The notes under the pieces were generated by a model that saw only the letters and a program-made list of their open reading frames with translations, was not told the DNA's origin and ran no database searches. Below are positions 44,774 to 52,844 of a stretch of DNA of 64,000 nt, one piece after another (position 1 is the stretch's first letter; every line of letters begins with the position of its first letter). A program made the position numbers and the translations under genes. The stretch comes from Pedobacter sp. FW305-3-2-15-E-R2A2 (GTDB lineage Bacteria > Bacteroidota > Bacteroidia > Sphingobacteriales > Sphingobacteriaceae). The DNA lies in NCBI RefSeq assembly GCF_038446955.1, contig NZ_CP151803.1, forward strand, positions 4,216,001 to 4,280,000. The letters are read 5' to 3'.

Positions 44774-45568
44774 ATGGAAAACAGATTAAACTTCAAAAAC
44801 GAACTACATGGCAAGATTGCCCTGGTAACTGGCGGGACCAAGGGAACTGGAAAAGCGATCGCCGAAAGGCTAATGGCAGCGGGGGCTAAAGTGATCATAA
44901 CCGCCAGGAACCAACCAGCGCAACTTGATGAAGATTTACATTTCATTTCGGCCGACCTGAGCAGACCAGGAGGAACCGCCAGGTTAATTGCCGAAATATC
45001 GGAGAAATTTGGGAAACTGGACATTCTGATCAACAACCTCGGCGGATCAGAAACCCCAGCAGGTGGTTTCGTCAGCCTGACCGACCATCATTGGGAGGAG
45101 ACCATAAATACCAATTTGTTAGCGCCCGTAAGATTGGACAGGGGGTTTTTGCCGCAGATGATTGCGCAACGGAGTGGTGTCATCATCCACATCGCTTCCA
45201 TCCAGGGCAAACTGCCATTATACGACAGCACGCTTCCCTATGCGGCGGCTAAGGCAGGACTGATCAACTACAGTAAAAGTCTGTCTAACGAAGTTGCCCC
45301 GAAAGGGGTCAGGGTACTGACGGTTTCTCCGGGCTGGATCATGACCGATGGTTCCAAGAGAATGATGGAGCGAATTTCTGAGAACGGGGACATCACTATC
45401 GAACAAGCTACCCAAAGCGTGATGGATGCACTTGGGGGCATTCCCTATGGACGGGCAGCTATGCCAGAAGAAGTTGCAGAACTGGTGGGCTTTCTGGTAT
45501 CCCCAAGGGCCGGTTATCTGACCGGAACAGAATTTGTGATCGACGGGGGCACCATACCTACCATATAA
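44774..45568 (+). CDS. Short-chain dehydrogenase/reductase (SDR)
   Basis: A 264-residue NAD(P)-dependent SDR. It has the cofactor motif TGGTKGTG, NNLGG after the fourth strand, catalytic Ser in HIASIQG, and the YxxxK pair in PYAAAKAG. The C-terminal 'YLTGTEFVIDGGTIPT' is typical. I use the ATG at 44774 in place of the GTG at 44756. Upstream lies the shared 39-bp operator, so it is probably regulated by the HxlR protein encoded downstream. The specific substrate is unknown. Confidence 0.92.
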   Translation: MENRLNFKNELHGKIALVTGGTKGTGKAIAERLMAAGAKVIITARNQPAQLDEDLHFISADLSRPGGTARLIAEISEKFGKLDILINNLGGSETPAGGFVSLTDHHWEETINTNLLAPVRLDRGFLPQMIAQRSGVIIHIASIQGKLPLYDSTLPYAAAKAGLINYSKSLSNEVAPKGVRVLTVSPGWIMTDGSKRMMERISENGDITIEQATQSVMDALGGIPYGRAAMPEEVAELVGFLVSPRAGYLTGTEFVIDGGTIPTI

Positions 45569-45660
45569 AATATTGATTTCCCACCCCAGGCTGCTGCCAG
45601 GGATGAAATACGCGCTGAAATAACCTAAATCATCTGGTCTTTCAATTGAACCGCATTCGA

Positions 45661-46026
45661 TTAAACATGGTCTGGATATCCCTTTAATATTACCCGCCTT
45701 AACCTGTCCTGATACTCATCTCCCCACAGTCCGATGGAGGTGAGTACGGGTATCAGCGTCTTGCCGAAATCAGTGAGTGTATACTCGACTTTTGGAGGCA
45801 TTACCGGGTAAATCGTCCTGGTCACCAGCTCATGCTCCTCAAGTTCCTTTAACTGGATGTTGATGACCCGGCGGCTTGCATCTGGTATCTTTCGTTGCAG
45901 TTCGCTCGGACGCAGGTAGCCTTCGTTGATGAACCACAATAGCCTGATTTTCCACTTGCCATAAAGCACCTCTCCGACCAAGTCCAGTCCGCAGTTGAGG
46001 TTGGGAAAAGTTTTTTTCTCGTACAT
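45661..46026 (-). CDS. HxlR-family transcriptional regulator
   Basis: A 121-residue winged-helix regulator of the HxlR type ('LVGEVLYGKWKIRLLWFINEG' and 'RPSELQRKIPDASRRVINIQLKEL', then the DFG-containing wing). It has a single N-terminal cysteine (Cys12 in LNCGLD) at the position used for redox or electrophile sensing in YodB/HypR-like members. The gene converges on the SDR and diverges from the SnoaL-like gene. The shared operator lies 33-71 nt before its start, which suggests autoregulation plus control of the SDR. Confidence 0.92.
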   Translation of the reverse strand: MYEKKTFPNLNCGLDLVGEVLYGKWKIRLLWFINEGYLRPSELQRKIPDASRRVINIQLKELEEHELVTRTIYPVMPPKVEYTLTDFGKTLIPVLTSIGLWGDEYQDRLRRVILKGYPDHV

Positions 46027-46058
46027 GTATCAAAGATATGCATAGGCTCCCTAACAAT

Positions 46059-46097
46059 CAATACGGATAAATTATTCCCTATCTGAATCGTAATACC
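46059..46097 (+). promoter_or_regulatory. Shared operator, copy B (hxlR / SnoaL-like promoters)
   Basis: Second copy of the 39-bp element, with an identical GAATCGTAAT segment and CCCTAT and GGATAAAT blocks at the same spacing as at 44683. It lies in the divergent region between the HxlR gene and the SnoaL-like gene, so it can control both. Confidence 0.7.
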
Positions 46098-46164
46098 CTT
46101 ATTGCAGCTTAGACAAGTACTACCGAAATTTGTACATTAATAAGTTAATCTAAAAATAAATATC

Positions 46165-46488
46165 ATGAACTTGCCAAAATTAATAACCGACCTAGTTAAA
46201 GCACAGAATAGCCACGATGGCGCAGCCTATGCTTCCCTTTTTTCAGAAAATGCCGTAGTATTCGATGAGGGAAAGACACATACCGGAAAAGAGGCAATCC
46301 AAAATTGGATCGAAAAATCAAATGAGGAATATCAGAGCGTACTAAAACCGATCAGCTATAAAAACAGCGACAATGGCTCGGTACTTGAAGCTGAGGTTTC
46401 AGGAACATTTCCAGGTAGCCCGGCAGTCCTGCACTTTAATTTCACGTTTCAGCACGGCCTGGTCGGATCGCTGAAGATTACCGGATAG
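46165..46488 (+). CDS. SnoaL-like (NTF2 fold) protein
   Basis: A 107-residue NTF2-fold protein of the SnoaL/nuclear-transport-factor type: 'LVKAQNSHDGAAYASLFSENAVVFDEG', 'HTGKEAIQNWIEKSN' and the final beta sheet 'HFNFTFQHGLVGSLKITG'. Such proteins are small-molecule-binding or isomerase-like; no catalytic assignment is possible. It lies divergent to hxlR behind the shared operator and is probably in the same regulon as the SDR. Confidence 0.85.
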   Translation: MNLPKLITDLVKAQNSHDGAAYASLFSENAVVFDEGKTHTGKEAIQNWIEKSNEEYQSVLKPISYKNSDNGSVLEAEVSGTFPGSPAVLHFNFTFQHGLVGSLKITG

Positions 46489-46633
46489 GCACCAGCGCAG
46501 GGGCAATAACCTGCCAAAACAAAAATCACGAACCGATCAGTCCATAGCAATGACGCAATATGAATTGTCCATATCCCAATTAAATTAAAAACAGCCAGCA
46601 CAGTCCTAACTGTGCTGATTTAATTCAAGCAAC

Positions 46634-47722
46634 ATGAACAAACAAAAGATCCGTGTAGGTTTTATCGGGCTTAACCCCGACAGCCACTGGGCAGCAGCGG
46701 CCCACTTACCGGCGTTAAGGTCATTAGCTGATGATTTTGAGATCGTGGGTGTGGCCAACCGCAGTTATGAAAGCTCAAAAAAAACAGCCGGGGCCTTGAA
46801 CCTGCCTCATGCCTTTGAGAATACGCAATCATTGGTAAGTTCCACGGAGATCGACCTGGTCGTGGTAACGGTAAAAGTACCCTATCACTTTGAACTGGTC
46901 AGCGCAGCTTTGAATGCCAGCAAACATGTTTTTTGTGAATGGCCTTTGGGGAACGGAGTTGAGGAAGCCAGGAAACTGGCCGAGCTGGCCAGTCAGAAAG
47001 GAGTTATTGCTGCAATCGGAACACAAATGCGCCACGCGCCTGAGGTGACCTACCTGAAACAGCTTATCTCAGATGGTTATGTAGGTAAAGTATTATCCAC
47101 CACCCTAATCGGTGCCGGCGGTAGCTGGGGAAATGAAACAACAGAGGATCATTACTACCTCTACGATCAGGCCAATGGCGCAACGCTGCAAGCCATACCT
47201 TTAGCACATACCCTGGCAGGCTTAACGGAGGTTCTTGGCAGTATTGACCAATTATCGACCCGAATGCTCACACAGTTTGACCAGGTTAGGATTATCGATA
47301 CGGGAGATTTAAAGCGGAAGAACACCCAGGACCAGTTATTAATACATGGAACATTGAAAGGCGGTGCCGCCTTATCGGTGCATTATCGTGGTGGTATAAC
47401 ACGCGGCACTAACTTATTATGGGAGATCAACGGTACAGAGGGTGACCTGCAAGTAACCGGCGATAATGGCCATGGCCAAATTGTTCAGCTGACTATTAAA
47501 GGCGCGAAAGGTGAGGAAAAAGAGTTAAAAACACTTACCCCGCCTGCCAGTGTCTACAATGGGTGGCCGTCGTTTTCAGGAGCACGTAATGTTGGTCACC
47601 TCTATGCACTTATCGCTGAAGATATCCGGACAGGCTCACGAAAAGCGCCAGATTTTCAAGATGGGGTTGTTCTTCATGAATTGATTGACAGGATAGAAAA
47701 ATCATCACATAATAAAAATTAA
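46634..47722 (+). CDS. Gfo/Idh/MocA-family oxidoreductase
   Basis: A 362-residue NAD(P)-dependent oxidoreductase. The Rossmann part starts KIRVGFIGLNPDSHWAAAAH, and the VFCEWPLG segment is the family's EKP-like block with Trp in place of Lys. The C-terminal alpha/beta domain includes 'GNETTEDHYYLYDQANGATLQ'. The substitution of the usual catalytic Lys of EKP suggests altered chemistry or a non-catalytic member. It is 145 nt downstream of the SnoaL-like gene, possibly the same transcript. Confidence 0.9.
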   Translation: MNKQKIRVGFIGLNPDSHWAAAAHLPALRSLADDFEIVGVANRSYESSKKTAGALNLPHAFENTQSLVSSTEIDLVVVTVKVPYHFELVSAALNASKHVFCEWPLGNGVEEARKLAELASQKGVIAAIGTQMRHAPEVTYLKQLISDGYVGKVLSTTLIGAGGSWGNETTEDHYYLYDQANGATLQAIPLAHTLAGLTEVLGSIDQLSTRMLTQFDQVRIIDTGDLKRKNTQDQLLIHGTLKGGAALSVHYRGGITRGTNLLWEINGTEGDLQVTGDNGHGQIVQLTIKGAKGEEKELKTLTPPASVYNGWPSFSGARNVGHLYALIAEDIRTGSRKAPDFQDGVVLHELIDRIEKSSHNKN

Positions 47723-47728
47723 ATTTGC

Positions 47729-47774
47729 GTAACTCAGAAGTTACTTATATATTTGAGTAACCTATAAGTTACTC
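47729..47774. promoter_or_regulatory. Two operator dyads before the SRPBCC/ArsR operon
   Basis: Two perfect dyads built on the same half-site: GTAACT-4-AGTTAC (47729-47744) and GAGTAAC-6-GTTACTC (47755-47774). The second ends 3 nt before the ATG at 47778. Tandem dyads so close to the start point to repression, most likely by the ArsR protein encoded next in the operon. Confidence 0.8.
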
Positions 47775-47777
47775 ATT

Positions 47778-48230
47778 ATGGCAAAAGTTATTAAACACCA
47801 ATATTTCTTCGCCCACCCTGTTGAAACAGTTTGGGAGTATTTAACCAATTCCGACCTCATGGCACAATGGCTCATGAAAAATGATTTTCAGCCTGTATTA
47901 GGTCATGAATTTCAGTTCCGGACCGGCGGCAAAGCCAACCTCAATTTTGACGGCATCTTTTATTGCAAGGTGCTTGAAATTGAATCTTTAAAAACATTAA
48001 GCTATTCCTGGAACTGCGGCCCTGGTGAGGGTAAAATCACACTTGAATCGGTCGTAACCTGGAAACTTGCACCCAAGAACAACGGTACGGAAGTCTTTCT
48101 GGACCACCGCGGCTTCGATAAAGCAGAAAATCTGGACATGTACCATGCCTTGCTACACGGCTGGCTAGAGAAATTCCAAAACATTGAAAAACTTTTAAAT
48201 ACAGAACCACATGGCGATACCAACGCTTGA
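47778..48230 (+). CDS. SRPBCC/AHSA1-domain protein
   Basis: A 150-residue START-like (SRPBCC/AHSA1) protein. It opens with 'QYFFAHPVETVWEYLTNSDLMAQWLMKNDFQP' and closes with 'LLHGWLEKFQNIEKLL', typical of the activator-of-Hsp90-ATPase-like fold that binds hydrophobic ligands. It overlaps the start of the ArsR gene by 20 nt, the widespread SRPBCC-ArsR pairing. Confidence 0.9.
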   Translation: MAKVIKHQYFFAHPVETVWEYLTNSDLMAQWLMKNDFQPVLGHEFQFRTGGKANLNFDGIFYCKVLEIESLKTLSYSWNCGPGEGKITLESVVTWKLAPKNNGTEVFLDHRGFDKAENLDMYHALLHGWLEKFQNIEKLLNTEPHGDTNA

Positions 48231-48543
48231 TACCTTCCAGGTGATCGGGGATCCGAGCCGAAGGAAGATGCTATTCCTCCTTTCGGAGGATAGTTTGACC
48301 ATTAACAGCCTGGCAGATAATTTCGATATGAGCCGTCCAGCTGTATCCAAGCATGTCAAAATACTGGAGACTGCCGGATTTATTTCTATCCAGGATGTAG
48401 GCAGGGAGCGCCACTGTATGCTGAAAAAAGATGGCTTTGAAGAACTACAGGCCTGGCTGAACTACTTTGACGAGTTCTGGGCATCGAAACTGAAAAAGTT
48501 GGAGATCTTATTAAATAACAAACTACCTAACCAAGGACAATAA
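48211..48543 (+). CDS. ArsR-family transcriptional regulator
   Basis: A 110-residue winged-helix repressor ('LDTFQVIGDPSRRKMLFLLSEDSLTINSLADNFDMSRPAVSKHVKILETAGFI'). It lacks the metal-binding cysteine motif of classical ArsR/SmtB sensors, as usual for the SRPBCC-linked group. It overlaps the upstream SRPBCC gene by 20 nt and touches the downstream SRPBCC gene (TAATG), so all are co-transcribed. The dyads at 47729-47774 are its probable operators. Confidence 0.92.
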   Translation: MAIPTLDTFQVIGDPSRRKMLFLLSEDSLTINSLADNFDMSRPAVSKHVKILETAGFISIQDVGRERHCMLKKDGFEELQAWLNYFDEFWASKLKKLEILLNNKLPNQGQ

Positions 48544-49163
48544 TGATCGCATCAAATTTCACAACAGCCCTTTTGACCGCATTATTGCTCTCAAACTGGA
48601 ACAATAACCCAATGCAAATGACCGAAACCAAGTATCAGGTCAAAGTAACCCATTTAAAACAATATGATATGGAAAAGCAAGATTACACTGCCTCCATTTT
48701 AGTGGAGCAGAACCCAAAAACAGCTTTCGAAGCGATCAGCAACTTTCGTGGTTGGTGGTCTGAAGAAATAGAAGGCCGGACAAATAAATTGGGCGAAGTA
48801 TTCGTCTATCACTACAAAGACGTCCATATATGTAAAATTAAGCTCATAGAAATGGTCCCGTATAAAAAATTGGTTTACGAGGTTCTGGACAATCAGTTCA
48901 GTTTTACAAAGGATAAAACCGAATGGATCGGCACTAAACTCATTTTCGATATTTCTACAGAAGGAGCTAAAACAAAAGTAAAATTCACACATCAAGGCCT
49001 GGTCCCGGAATATGAGTGTTACAAAGTTTGCTACGATGCCTGGGGGAATTATATTAACAATAGCTTATACCGCTTAATTGCTACCGGCAAGGGAAAACCT
49101 AACCCTAAAGATGTTGATGGCTTTAATGCCGAGTTAGCAGACAAATGGAAGATCAAACATTAA
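48543..49163 (+). CDS. SRPBCC-domain protein, tandem copy 1
   Basis: A START-like SRPBCC protein of up to 206 residues. The domain proper begins near 'DYTASILVEQNPKTAFEAISNFRGWWSEEIEGRT'. The ATG at 48543 overlaps the arsR stop; a later ATG at 48669 (MEKQDYT) would give the usual length, so the start is uncertain. It is clearly homologous to the next gene (shared WWSE, KTEW.GT, FTH.GLVPE.ECYK blocks), a tandem duplication. Function is unknown beyond hydrophobic-ligand binding. Confidence 0.85.
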   Translation: MIASNFTTALLTALLLSNWNNNPMQMTETKYQVKVTHLKQYDMEKQDYTASILVEQNPKTAFEAISNFRGWWSEEIEGRTNKLGEVFVYHYKDVHICKIKLIEMVPYKKLVYEVLDNQFSFTKDKTEWIGTKLIFDISTEGAKTKVKFTHQGLVPEYECYKVCYDAWGNYINNSLYRLIATGKGKPNPKDVDGFNAELADKWKIKH

Positions 49164-49183
49164 AAACCCTAATAAGACCAAAT

Positions 49184-49651
49184 ATGAAAACACATGATTT
49201 TACAACTACCCTATCGGTAGACCAAAGCCCGGAAGAAGTGTTTAATGCCATTAACAATATCCCTGCCTGGTGGTCGGAAGATTTTAAAGGCCATTCGGAA
49301 AAATTAAATGATGAATTCGAAGTCCGCTTTGCAGACATGCACTATTCCAAACAAAAGTTAACGGAAATAATCCCGAACGAAAAAGTAGTATGGCTCGTTA
49401 CCGACAGTTATTTAAGTTTCCTGGAAGATAAAACCGAATGGACCGGAACTGAGATCCGCTTTGAAATCTCGAAAAAAGAAGGCATAACACAGGTGCATTT
49501 TACACATGTTGGTTTAGTACCAGAAAGTGAGTGTTATAAAGACTGCTTCAAAGGCTGGAATTATTTCCTGCAGAACAGCTTATTAAACCTGATCATCACA
49601 GGTAATGGACAACCACATCTAAAGAATGATGTTCTGGTAAAAACCGAATGA
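49184..49651 (+). CDS. SRPBCC-domain protein, tandem copy 2
   Basis: A 155-residue SRPBCC protein from the ATG at 49184 (MKTHDFTTTLSVDQSPEEVF). An in-frame ATG at 49145 overlaps the previous gene and adds only a non-domain extension. Core motifs WWSEDFKGHSEKLNDEF and HVGLVPESECYKDCFKGW match those of the neighbouring copy. Last gene of the ArsR operon. Confidence 0.88.
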   Translation: MKTHDFTTTLSVDQSPEEVFNAINNIPAWWSEDFKGHSEKLNDEFEVRFADMHYSKQKLTEIIPNEKVVWLVTDSYLSFLEDKTEWTGTEIRFEISKKEGITQVHFTHVGLVPESECYKDCFKGWNYFLQNSLLNLIITGNGQPHLKNDVLVKTE

Positions 49652-49684
49652 AAAATGATTTTAAGCTGGTGGTAAGCCATCGGC

Positions 49685-49876
49685 TTAACTTTCATCTCGC
49701 CTCATTCTTATATTTTTCCATGTTTCAATTGCCCAATTGAAGTCCTCCTCTTCATCAAAATATATAGCAACCTGTAAAACCTGTTCGTCTATAATTGAAA
49801 AGCCATAAATGACCCTAGAACTTTTATTCTCATCATCGTCCTGTATCATATCAGAAAACAAACGAGGAGCAATCAT
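49685..49876 (-). CDS. Small conserved-looking protein, 63 aa
   Basis: A short soluble, acidic protein with the block QVAIYFDEEEDFNWAIETWKNIR. It resembles C-terminal parts of small Bacteroidota proteins, so it may be a shortened relic. The start at 49876 follows a strong GAGGAG sequence with an 8-nt spacer, but that sequence and codons 2-6 form a long hairpin. An alternative ATG lies at 49849. Function unknown. Confidence 0.5.
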   Translation of the reverse strand: MIAPRLFSDMIQDDDENKSSRVIYGFSIIDEQVLQVAIYFDEEEDFNWAIETWKNIRMRRDES

Positions 49877-49896
49877 GTTAACTGCTCCTCGTTTGT
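49858..49896 (-). promoter_or_regulatory. Hairpin enclosing the RBS and start of the 63-aa gene
   Basis: A perfect 14-bp stem ACAAACGAGGAGCA (49858-49871) / TGCTCCTCGTTTGT (49883-49896) with an 11-nt loop. On the minus strand the GAGGAG motif is in one arm, the ATG in the loop and codons 2-6 in the other arm. Such a structure would hide the ribosome site. It could otherwise act as a terminator. Confidence 0.5.
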
Positions 49897-50030
49897 TGTT
49901 GCTAATTAGTTGTATTTTGGGTTAGTTTTCCTGGATCTTTGTGTCTCCATCTTTACCTATTCCGGAAAAATGGAGACAAAGGTAACCCTGTTAAAAATAA
50001 TGCTAAGTTTGATATACAATTTATAGATCA

Positions 50031-50888
50031 ATGAACTGGATCACACGTGAAAGACCAAAAATAGACCGAATAGCCTGTCCCTGGCTAATCAAAAATTTCA
50101 TTGATAAAAATGCCGTTTTCTTTTATGTTCCATTTGACCAGGTAATTGATAAAGCTGCTGAATTAGATGCGATTCCATTTGATGTTCCCGGTGTTGAACT
50201 CAGTCATCAAAAAGATCAATGCACTTTTGATGCACTGATCAAAAAGTACAAATTAAATGATCCTGCAATTGATGTAATGGCGCCCATAGTGAGGGGTGCT
50301 GATACTGATCAACATCACTTATCCAGCCAATGCTCCGGTTTATGGGCAATAGCCGCTGGCATGGCTTATAACATTAAAGACGATCAGGACCTACTACAGG
50401 CCGGAACAATTATTTATGATGCCTTATATACATGGGCAAAACATCTTCAAAATGTAAAACATACGGAAAGCCCGGTTGAACAGCTATTGGTTGATGTTTA
50501 TCAGAAATTCATTAAAAAGGGAAATACTGGCAAAATACCTGCATGGGCAACTGAACTGAAAACCATCATACAAGATCAGATTGACACCAACCTGACCTTG
50601 AGTTTAACAGGGATTTCCCAGGTATTAAATGTAAATCCGGCCTATGTTTCCAGAGAATTTTCCAAATATTTTGAGAACCTGTCCTTTGGCGAATACATTA
50701 GAAAACTGAGGATTGATAAGGCGATTGCATTCATTGAAACTTCGGACTATTCCTTATCTGAAATTGCCTACCTGACCGGCTTTTCTGATCAAAGCCATTT
50801 TACACGCATTTTTAAACTTGAAAAGGGCTTAACCCCTTCGGCATACAAAAAGAGTATATTAAAAGGTAAGATACATCCTAATAGTTAA
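50031..50888 (+). CDS. ChrB-domain / AraC fusion regulator of chromate genes
   Basis: A 285-residue fusion. Residues 1-150 form a ChrB-type chromate-resistance domain (NWITRERPKIDRIACPWLIK, then VELSHQKDQCTFDALIKKY). Residues 180-280 are an AraC double helix-turn-helix (NLTLSLTGISQVLNVNPAYVS, 'YSLSEIAYLTGFSDQSHFTRIFK'). Classical ChrB has its own N-terminal part, and here the C-terminal AraC module replaces it. It sits 44 nt upstream of the outer-membrane protein and ChrA genes on the same strand and probably senses chromate or sulfate and controls them. That role is inference. Confidence 0.85.
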   Translation: MNWITRERPKIDRIACPWLIKNFIDKNAVFFYVPFDQVIDKAAELDAIPFDVPGVELSHQKDQCTFDALIKKYKLNDPAIDVMAPIVRGADTDQHHLSSQCSGLWAIAAGMAYNIKDDQDLLQAGTIIYDALYTWAKHLQNVKHTESPVEQLLVDVYQKFIKKGNTGKIPAWATELKTIIQDQIDTNLTLSLTGISQVLNVNPAYVSREFSKYFENLSFGEYIRKLRIDKAIAFIETSDYSLSEIAYLTGFSDQSHFTRIFKLEKGLTPSAYKKSILKGKIHPNS

Positions 50889-50931
50889 AACCATTCTATT
50901 TTATCTTGCAGAACGGACGTAGTCTTGTGTT

Positions 50932-51459
50932 ATGCAAACTACAATTGACAAAACCCAATTTGTTATCCTATTTTTAGGTAGCCTTCTCTTTTCCATTACC
51001 GCTTATCCCCAACAAACACCCCTGCCAATTTACCCCAAAATAGCTGGGTACATTGGCATTGTCCATCCCATTGCTACTTTTAGCGCTGATGGAACCCATA
51101 CAAATTTTAAAGACAGTTATACCGTTGGAATGCCCATAGGCATTAACATCTGGAAGAGTGCTAAAATCGGTTTCAGCAGTGAAATTGTCCCCTTCGTGAA
51201 AGCCACAGGTACTGGAAGTAAAGTAAACAATGTATTGTTCCATCCCGGTGTACTTGTTGCATTGGGTAATGGCTTTACGTTTGCAGGTCGTGCAGCATTT
51301 GAAACCTCCGGCAGGTATGGCGTAACTCCTGTTTTAAATAAAATAGTAAAGAAAAATGAGGGCAGCAGCTATTTCATTGCCCTTCCCTTACCTGTCCGTT
51401 TTGGCAATGACCTTCCCTCCTCTTTGGGTATAGGTTTTCAGTTTGGCATCTCATTTTAA
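50932..51459 (+). CDS. Small outer-membrane-type beta-barrel protein
   Basis: A 175-residue exported protein (signal MQTTIDKTQFVILFLGSLLFSITAYPQQ) made of alternating strands and ending in a terminal aromatic (GIGFQFGISF), the mark of an outer-membrane barrel. It is between the ChrB-AraC regulator and ChrA, 11 nt from the latter, so it is probably an outer-membrane component of chromate or oxyanion handling. No known family is assigned. Confidence 0.7.
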   Translation: MQTTIDKTQFVILFLGSLLFSITAYPQQTPLPIYPKIAGYIGIVHPIATFSADGTHTNFKDSYTVGMPIGINIWKSAKIGFSSEIVPFVKATGTGSKVNNVLFHPGVLVALGNGFTFAGRAAFETSGRYGVTPVLNKIVKKNEGSSYFIALPLPVRFGNDLPSSLGIGFQFGISF

Positions 51460-51469
51460 AGCGACATTT

Positions 51470-52651
51470 ATGGAAAAAGAACAGATCATTAAACCTGCTT
51501 ATTCAAGAACTCAACTTAGTACCTACTTTTTAAAATTAGGCACCTGGGGTTTTGGTGGCCCTGTTGCACTTGTAGGCTACATGCACCGTGATTTGGTAGA
51601 AAACAAGAAATGGATTACCGACGAGGAATACAAAGAAGGACTTGCGCTGGCACAACTGGCGCCAGGACCATTGGCAGCTCAACTGGGCATTTACGTAGGA
51701 TTTGTGCACTATGGTTTAATCGGCGCGACTTTAGCCGGACTGGCTTTTGTACTTCCTTCTTTCGTCATGGTCGTACTGTTGGGCATTTCGTATAAATTGT
51801 ATAGTGGTTTGCCCGGAATGCAGGCGGTATTTTATGGGGTAAGTGCATCTGTAATTGGCATTATTGCTATTAGTGCTTATAAGCTAACCATTAAATCAAT
51901 AAGTAGTCTCGATTTGGCAGCCATAAAATCTAAATGGCTCTTATGGTTTTTCTATCTGGTTGGTGTTGTAGTGACTGTGATCACCCGGAGGGAAGACATT
52001 TTACTTTTTGCCGGTTGTGGTCTAATCTATATGGTGGTTAAATCACCCCCTAAATGGGTCAAACGCCAGGCTGCTGCACCATCAGTAATTTTAATGGGCT
52101 TAGGATTTTGGAACTATGAAGGAAAGACCCTACAGGAGATCGGCTGGTTCTTTCTAAAGGCAGGTGCCTTTGTATTTGGGAGTGGCCTTGCGATTGTGCC
52201 TTTCCTGCACGGCGGGGTAGTTCAGGAATTCGGCTGGCTTACGGAGCATGAGTTTTTGGATGCTGTGGCCGTAGCGATGATCACACCCGGTCCTATAGTG
52301 ATCACTGTTGCGTTTATTGGTTATCTCGTTGCTGGTTTTCCCGGAGCTTGTGTCGCTGCCCTTGCCACTTTTTTACCTTGTTATATTTTTACTGTAGCAC
52401 TGGCACCTTCCTTTAAAAAAATTGCCAGGAACACCAGCATCAAAGCATTTGTTGAGGGGATTACAGCGGTAATTATTGGTTCGCTACTGGCTGCAGTAAT
52501 TATTATCGCTATGCGGGCAATTATAGATATTCCAACCGCATTGATCGCTGTGTGTAGTATGCTGGCGCTGATCTTCCTCAAAAAAATAAAAGAGCCTTAC
52601 CTGATTATAGTCTCGGCTGTGATCGGATTAATCCTAAAACTGTGGATATAA
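51470..52651 (+). CDS. chrA: Chromate transporter ChrA, two-domain
   Basis: A 393-residue inner-membrane efflux protein of the CHR superfamily with two homologous halves, each with the signature FGGP.AL.GYM ('WGFGGPVALVGYMHRDLVE' in the first; 'AFVFGSGLAIVPFLHGGVVQEFGW' in the second) and PGP motifs (APGPLAAQ, TPGPIVIT). About ten or more membrane helices. I start at the ATG at 51470; the frame extends 27 nt upstream into the previous gene. Third gene of the chromate block. It exports chromate by family knowledge. Confidence 0.92.
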   Translation: MEKEQIIKPAYSRTQLSTYFLKLGTWGFGGPVALVGYMHRDLVENKKWITDEEYKEGLALAQLAPGPLAAQLGIYVGFVHYGLIGATLAGLAFVLPSFVMVVLLGISYKLYSGLPGMQAVFYGVSASVIGIIAISAYKLTIKSISSLDLAAIKSKWLLWFFYLVGVVVTVITRREDILLFAGCGLIYMVVKSPPKWVKRQAAAPSVILMGLGFWNYEGKTLQEIGWFFLKAGAFVFGSGLAIVPFLHGGVVQEFGWLTEHEFLDAVAVAMITPGPIVITVAFIGYLVAGFPGACVAALATFLPCYIFTVALAPSFKKIARNTSIKAFVEGITAVIIGSLLAAVIIIAMRAIIDIPTALIAVCSMLALIFLKKIKEPYLIIVSAVIGLILKLWI

Positions 52652-52736
52652 GACCAATAAAAGCATAACCAGTGACCTGCTTCTGTCATTGCAGATTGAA
52701 TTTTCATTTTTATTAGGGAGATTAAACAAAAAATGA

Positions 52737-52744
52737 TACCTTCG
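52737..52744 (+). promoter_or_regulatory. Candidate -7 box of tRNA-Lys promoter, copy 2
   Basis: TACCTTCG at the same distance from the tRNA as in copy 1, conserved where the surrounding bases differ. Confidence 0.55.
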
Positions 52745-52771
52745 CGGCCTCTTCAGTTATAAAAAGAAGAT

Positions 52772-52844
52772 GATTCCGTAGCTCAGCTGGTAGAGCATTA
52801 CACTTTTAATGTAGTGGTCCTGGGTTCGAATCCCAGCGGGATCA
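52772..52844 (+). tRNA. tRNA-Lys (anticodon TTT), copy 2
   Basis: Identical in all 73 positions to the tRNA at 42166-42238, with the same cloverleaf and anticodon TTT. The flanking terminator differs, so each copy is a separate transcription unit. Confidence 0.95.
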
